A DNA stretch of 36,633 nt from Bacteroidota bacterium (GTDB taxonomy: Bacteria; Bacteroidota; Bacteroidia; Chitinophagales; Chitinophagaceae), in contig CANHUW010000001.1 in the NCBI GenBank assembly GCA_947463975.1, positions 1-36,633 of the forward strand. Reading direction: 5' to 3'. A program made the translations under genes and the position numbers. Numbering within the stretch: position 1 is the stretch's first letter; each line of letters opens with the position of its first letter. The notes below the pieces were generated by a model that was not told where the DNA came from, ran no database searches, and was given only the letters and a program-made list of their open reading frames with translations. Below, piece by piece: positions 33,631 through 36,633 of this stretch.

Positions 33631-36078
33631 TTATAATCTTAACAGGGCAATAATTAAACCAGCCAAACTGGCAATGGAACTACTAATACCTATAAGCTCA
33701 CCAGTACTTACCTTTTTACCTTCGGCCTTTTTAGGGACTATAATTCCTGAACCTGGTTTTACCTTGGGCCTAAACGTAAAAAATAAAAACTTACTAGACC
33801 TAGCAGCTTCACCATTGGCATAAACAATATAGGCTTTGCGTTTAATAGCATCGGCGCTATAACCACCTGCTGCAGTTATATAATTACCAAAACTATTATT
33901 CTTACTAAAAGGCACTTGAGTAGTTAATAATACCGCGCCGCTTACTTTAATTTGACCGTCATATTTTGGAATAAATATTTCGTCTCCCACTTTTAAAACT
34001 ATGTCTTCTTCAGAACCTGGGTTACTTAAAATTTTATCTAAATTAAGAGGCACTTTAATAAAAGTGGTATTTTTTTCAGTTTCTAATTCTGCAAGCCCAC
34101 TAGAATCTTTTAGTATTTTTTTTGCTCGGTCAATATTTTCTTCTTCTTTCTTTTTTTCTTCGGCAGTTTTGTTGTGCACTAAATAGGCGCCTTCTATAAA
34201 TGCATCGGCAGTGTAACCACCCGCACGTTTTAATATCGCACTTACGCGCTCGTTTCGCGCACTTAAGGCATATGGGCCCGGGTATTGCACTTGGCCAGAA
34301 ATACGTACCGATTCTGGTAAGGTATAACCTGCTTTTCGTTTAATCGTAACAACATCAAAAGCGCTAAGCTTAATACTTGCAGCTGCGGTGCTAATATCAC
34401 CATCCACCACGGTACTAATAATTTCGGCGGCTCTAAAATCTTTTGGCTCGATACTATCACGCTTAATTAAACGCGCAATTTCAATACTTTTAAATGCAGC
34501 ATCGGTAAAGCCGCCTGCTTGTAAAATAAGATCTTTTAATGTGATGCCCTGTGTAAATTCAAAAGAACCTGGCTTACGTATTTCACCTTGTATGTATACG
34601 TTTAATGAATCTCTCAAATCTAGTTTAGAAGTAATGAGTACTTCATCTTCTCTACTTAGTAAAATATTGTTGGCAGCATCGCCATTTAGTGCTTTAGCTA
34701 CGTCAAAACTTATTACAGATCTAGTAAGGTCTTCTTGTAAACGAATAATTTGTGCACGACCGGTGTAAGCGTCTTCGGTTAAACCATCTGCTTTACGGAT
34801 TAAATCAGCAACTTTTAAATTTGTTGTAAGTTCAAACACATCAGGCCTGTATACCGCACCTGCAATTTTTACTCGGTTGCTAAAGCGGTTTAATAATTTA
34901 CTTACTACAAAAACATCCCCCATTTGAGGTTGGTAATTATTGTATTGGGTTTGTAACAAATCTTTAATTTGCCTTTCCTTGTTTGTTTGTGCAAAAACTT
35001 TAACACTAGCTTGGTAGGCTGTATCGGTAAAGCCTGAAGCAAAGGCTAAAATATTAGCAAAATTTTCGTTTGGTAACACTTCAAAAATACCTGGGCGTTT
35101 TACTTGGCCTTCTATAGATACCCTTGATTTGTAAGATGGAATTCTGATAACATCATTGTCTTTTAAACCCACATTGTCCGATTGATCACCATTTAAAAGC
35201 ATGCGGTACAAATCGATTTTTTTAAATAGTTTATTATCGCGGAGTAATTCAATTTCTCTAAAAGATCCAAACGCTGTTGGACCACCACTCACATACAGTG
35301 CATTAAATACAGTTGCTAAACTAGACAGCCTATATGTTGCTGGGCGGTTGGCACCAATAATGGTTACTTTAATGGTGCGTATTTTACTAAGGGTTACAGA
35401 TATTTTACTTCCACCACTACGTAGGTAAGTATACACTGTAGAACCCATGGTGTTTTTAATTTTTTGCGTAGCAGCTTCGATGGTTAAACCTGCAACTCTA
35501 ATGAGGCCCACATTAGGGATGCTCACATTACCCTCGGCACTCACAAGTAAATCGCCACTATATTCCTGCACACCATAAACGCTAACAGCAATTTGGTCGT
35601 TAGGGCCAAGCACATAATTGAGCGGTGTAGCCAGTGACATATTGGGTTCAAAACTTGGTGCAACACTCGTGTATAGTTCCGATCCAAAAATGAGTGGATT
35701 TATAAGCGGCTTAGGAAGTTGTTGTGTGTACTTTTCAGTATCTGCAGTATCGGTAGAGCTGCTAGTACGCGCTTCCTGTGTTTTAGTAGTTTTTGTTCCT
35801 GTTGTGCTAGTTGGGCCGCTAACACGCGCTTTAAGTTTTGCAAACTCTGCTGGGCTCATGCCTTTTGCTATTGCCATAGTTTCGGCCTGATCAATAGTCA
35901 TGCCTTGTGCAGTAAGTTGCGATTTTAGCTTGGCAATATCTCCGTCAGATAATTGATCTACTCTAACACTTGATAGGTTGTTGCCCTTAAATAAATCTTG
36001 CGCAGACGCCGTGGTAGCAACTAGCAAAATTAACAAGAGCATGAAACCTAATTTTTTTATGAGTTGTTGTAATTGCAT
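33631..36078 (-). CDS. Wza-like polysaccharide export protein with multiple SLBB domains (copy 2)
   Basis: An 815-residue exporter. The signal peptide ends near TTASAQ (~27), with no lipobox cysteine. A Ser/Thr-rich linker (~88-118) precedes the polysaccharide export domain that begins at NYVLGPNDQIAVSVYG (~154). Several SLBB repeats follow (GQVKRPGIFEV, GAVYRPDVFEL, GEIRKPGSFEF, GQVQYPGPYAL), and the protein ends in a hydrophobic helix. It is paralogous to the protein at 3647. It is the first gene of the minus-strand operon, preceded by a ~280-base leader and a likely promoter. It forms the outer-membrane side of the export path for the cassette's polymer. Confidence 0.94.
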   Translation of the reverse strand: MQLQQLIKKLGFMLLLILLVATTASAQDLFKGNNLSSVRVDQLSDGDIAKLKSQLTAQGMTIDQAETMAIAKGMSPAEFAKLKARVSGPTSTTGTKTTKTQEARTSSSTDTADTEKYTQQLPKPLINPLIFGSELYTSVAPSFEPNMSLATPLNYVLGPNDQIAVSVYGVQEYSGDLLVSAEGNVSIPNVGLIRVAGLTIEAATQKIKNTMGSTVYTYLRSGGSKISVTLSKIRTIKVTIIGANRPATYRLSSLATVFNALYVSGGPTAFGSFREIELLRDNKLFKKIDLYRMLLNGDQSDNVGLKDNDVIRIPSYKSRVSIEGQVKRPGIFEVLPNENFANILAFASGFTDTAYQASVKVFAQTNKERQIKDLLQTQYNNYQPQMGDVFVVSKLLNRFSNRVKIAGAVYRPDVFELTTNLKVADLIRKADGLTEDAYTGRAQIIRLQEDLTRSVISFDVAKALNGDAANNILLSREDEVLITSKLDLRDSLNVYIQGEIRKPGSFEFTQGITLKDLILQAGGFTDAAFKSIEIARLIKRDSIEPKDFRAAEIISTVVDGDISTAAASIKLSAFDVVTIKRKAGYTLPESVRISGQVQYPGPYALSARNERVSAILKRAGGYTADAFIEGAYLVHNKTAEEKKKEEENIDRAKKILKDSSGLAELETEKNTTFIKVPLNLDKILSNPGSEEDIVLKVGDEIFIPKYDGQIKVSGAVLLTTQVPFSKNNSFGNYITAAGGYSADAIKRKAYIVYANGEAARSSKFLFFTFRPKVKPGSGIIVPKKAEGKKVSTGELIGISSSIASLAGLIIALLRL

Positions 36079-36362
36079 GAATTAGGATATTTGAAAAAAG
36101 GGGTTAAATATTGTGGTTTTATATGTTTTTGGGGAACAGTGCAGGGCTCCGCCGACCTCAGTCACAGATAGCTTACACAGATTACCAGCAAAACGATGTG
36201 TAGACCAAGTTTATTGTAAATCGTTTAGTCCTTAAAATAAAATACCCATCCTCAGTAGCAACATTAACTAGGGGGATAGGCTAATTTTTACACTCTTAAC
36301 TATTTGATTTACAATTGATTAATAAGCGTTGGGGGGGGGTGAATTCGCATTATCAAGTCAAT
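36079..36362 (-). promoter_or_regulatory. Long 5' leader of the wza-wzz operon
   Basis: No gene is visible here. The leader holds a run of nine C (nine G at 36331-36339 on the plus strand) and a 7-bp inverted repeat (36191-36197 with 36220-36226, AAACGAT/ATCGTTT). Long leaders before Bacteroidota polysaccharide operons can host antitermination control. I see no recognised consensus that proves it. Confidence 0.35.
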
Positions 36363-36367
36363 TAGTG

Positions 36368-36397
36368 CAAATATAGGGCTAATCCAGTGAAAGTCAA
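36368..36397 (-). promoter_or_regulatory. Likely Bacteroidota promoter for the minus-strand operon
   Basis: On the minus strand TATATTTG (36375-36368) fits the TAnnTTTG -7 element of this phylum. TTGAC (36397-36393) lies 17 bases upstream as a -33-like element. Transcription would start near 36361, leaving a ~280-base untranslated leader before the Wza ATG at 36078. Confidence 0.55.
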
Positions 36398-36562
36398 GTG
36401 AAAAACGGTGAAATTTTAAATGATAATTTAGCCTAAATTAATAGCCTTAGGTATGGTTTAAAAGGTGTTTCCCGCAGATTTTAGTTACTACGGGTGCTTT
36501 AGCACCAAAATAGGTGACCTTACAACACCAGAAACAATTTGTTTTGGAAATAAAACCAACCA
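36398..36562. other. Upstream intergenic sequence, no gene seen
   Basis: The 60-codon minus-strand frame here (36447-36629) runs through the hairpin and shows no family features. A short GGTGC-TTTA-GCACC hairpin occurs around 36493-36506. Otherwise nothing is recognisable. Confidence 0.5.
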
Positions 36563-36606
36563 TACCGCTCTTAAAGGTAGTATTTTTACTACCTTTAAGA
36601 GCGGTA
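36563..36606. terminator. Perfect 20-bp inverted repeat with TTTT loop (probable bidirectional terminator)
   Basis: The arm at 36563-36582 (TACCGCTCTTAAAGGTAGTA) is exactly complementary to 36587-36606, around a four-T loop. The stem is unusually long and perfect for an intrinsic terminator, and only a weak A/T tract follows. It could also be a small repeat-element hairpin. It lies upstream of the minus-strand operon's promoter, so it probably insulates it from the neighbouring gene beyond the window. Confidence 0.5.
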
Positions 36607-36633
36607 AAGCCTATTTCACATGAAATCATCAGA

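Noticed and set aside
34388..34768. 126-codon plus-strand frame inside the second Wza gene
   Set aside because: Antisense shadow of a strongly supported coding region; the serine/leucine-rich translation is typical of reverse-strand reading.
36447..36629. 60-codon minus-strand frame at the window edge
   Set aside because: It runs through the 20-bp hairpin and two smaller hairpins and has no recognisable family, so it is probably non-coding.
1..36633. CRISPR array, rRNA, tRNA, insertion sequence or phage genes
   Set aside because: I saw no regularly spaced repeats, no tRNA or rRNA-like sequence and no transposase or integrase motif in any frame. Remnants suggest homologous exchange, not a visible mobile element.

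Overview
The window is a surface-polysaccharide (capsule or O-antigen) biosynthesis and export locus from a Bacteroidota bacterium. The basis is long non-lipoprotein Wza-like exporters with repeated SLBB domains, Wzz-like proteins without a kinase domain, three Wzi-family outer-membrane proteins, a TAnnTTTG-type promoter, little sign of Shine-Dalgarno sequences and an AT-rich genome. A Sphingobacteriales/Cytophagales-like member fits best, but I cannot name the genus.

Layout. (1) 1-7036, plus strand: 3' part of a DUF1972-type glycosyltransferase, a WcaJ/WbaP-like initiating transferase, a Wzi, a Wza and a Wzz. This is the end of one polysaccharide operon. (2) 7017-10142, minus strand: two tandem Wzi paralogues converging on it. 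(3) 10179-30327, minus strand: an AT-rich variable cassette. From its promoter-proximal side it holds a three-gene HAD phosphatase / nucleotidyltransferase-kinase / nucleotidyltransferase module, WecB, a WavE-like protein, a GT4, a methyltransferase, Wzy, Wzx, a GT2, a GT4, a WbpV-like reductase, a PglC/WbpL-like initiating transferase, a CDP-alcohol phosphatidyltransferase fused to a PgpA phosphatase, and two sulfatase-fold membrane phosphotransferases. Between these two lies a decayed island (11568-14738) with a broken DUF1624 acyltransferase, a YdcF remnant, an L-2-hydroxyglutarate oxidase with two nonsense codons, and sugar-transferase tail remnants. (4) 30571-36078, minus strand: a UDP-HexNAc 4,6-dehydratase (WbpM/CapD type), a second Wzz and a second Wza, behind a likely promoter near 36370-36397. 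The edge (36563-36606) holds a perfect 20-bp inverted repeat.

How they work together (inference). The dehydratase and reductase make a UDP-6-deoxy-HexNAc such as UDP-QuiNAc, which the small initiating transferase loads on undecaprenyl phosphate. Four further glycosyltransferases, WecB-derived UDP-ManNAc and the 27.7-30.3 kb module complete the repeat unit. Wzx flips it, Wzy polymerises it, Wzz sets length, and Wza/Wzi export and attach the polymer.

The most interesting point is the PgsA-PgpA fusion directly overlapping an LtaS/OpgB-like phosphotransferase gene. Together they look like a self-contained system that makes phosphatidylglycerol and uses it to add phosphoglycerol to the polymer in the periplasm.
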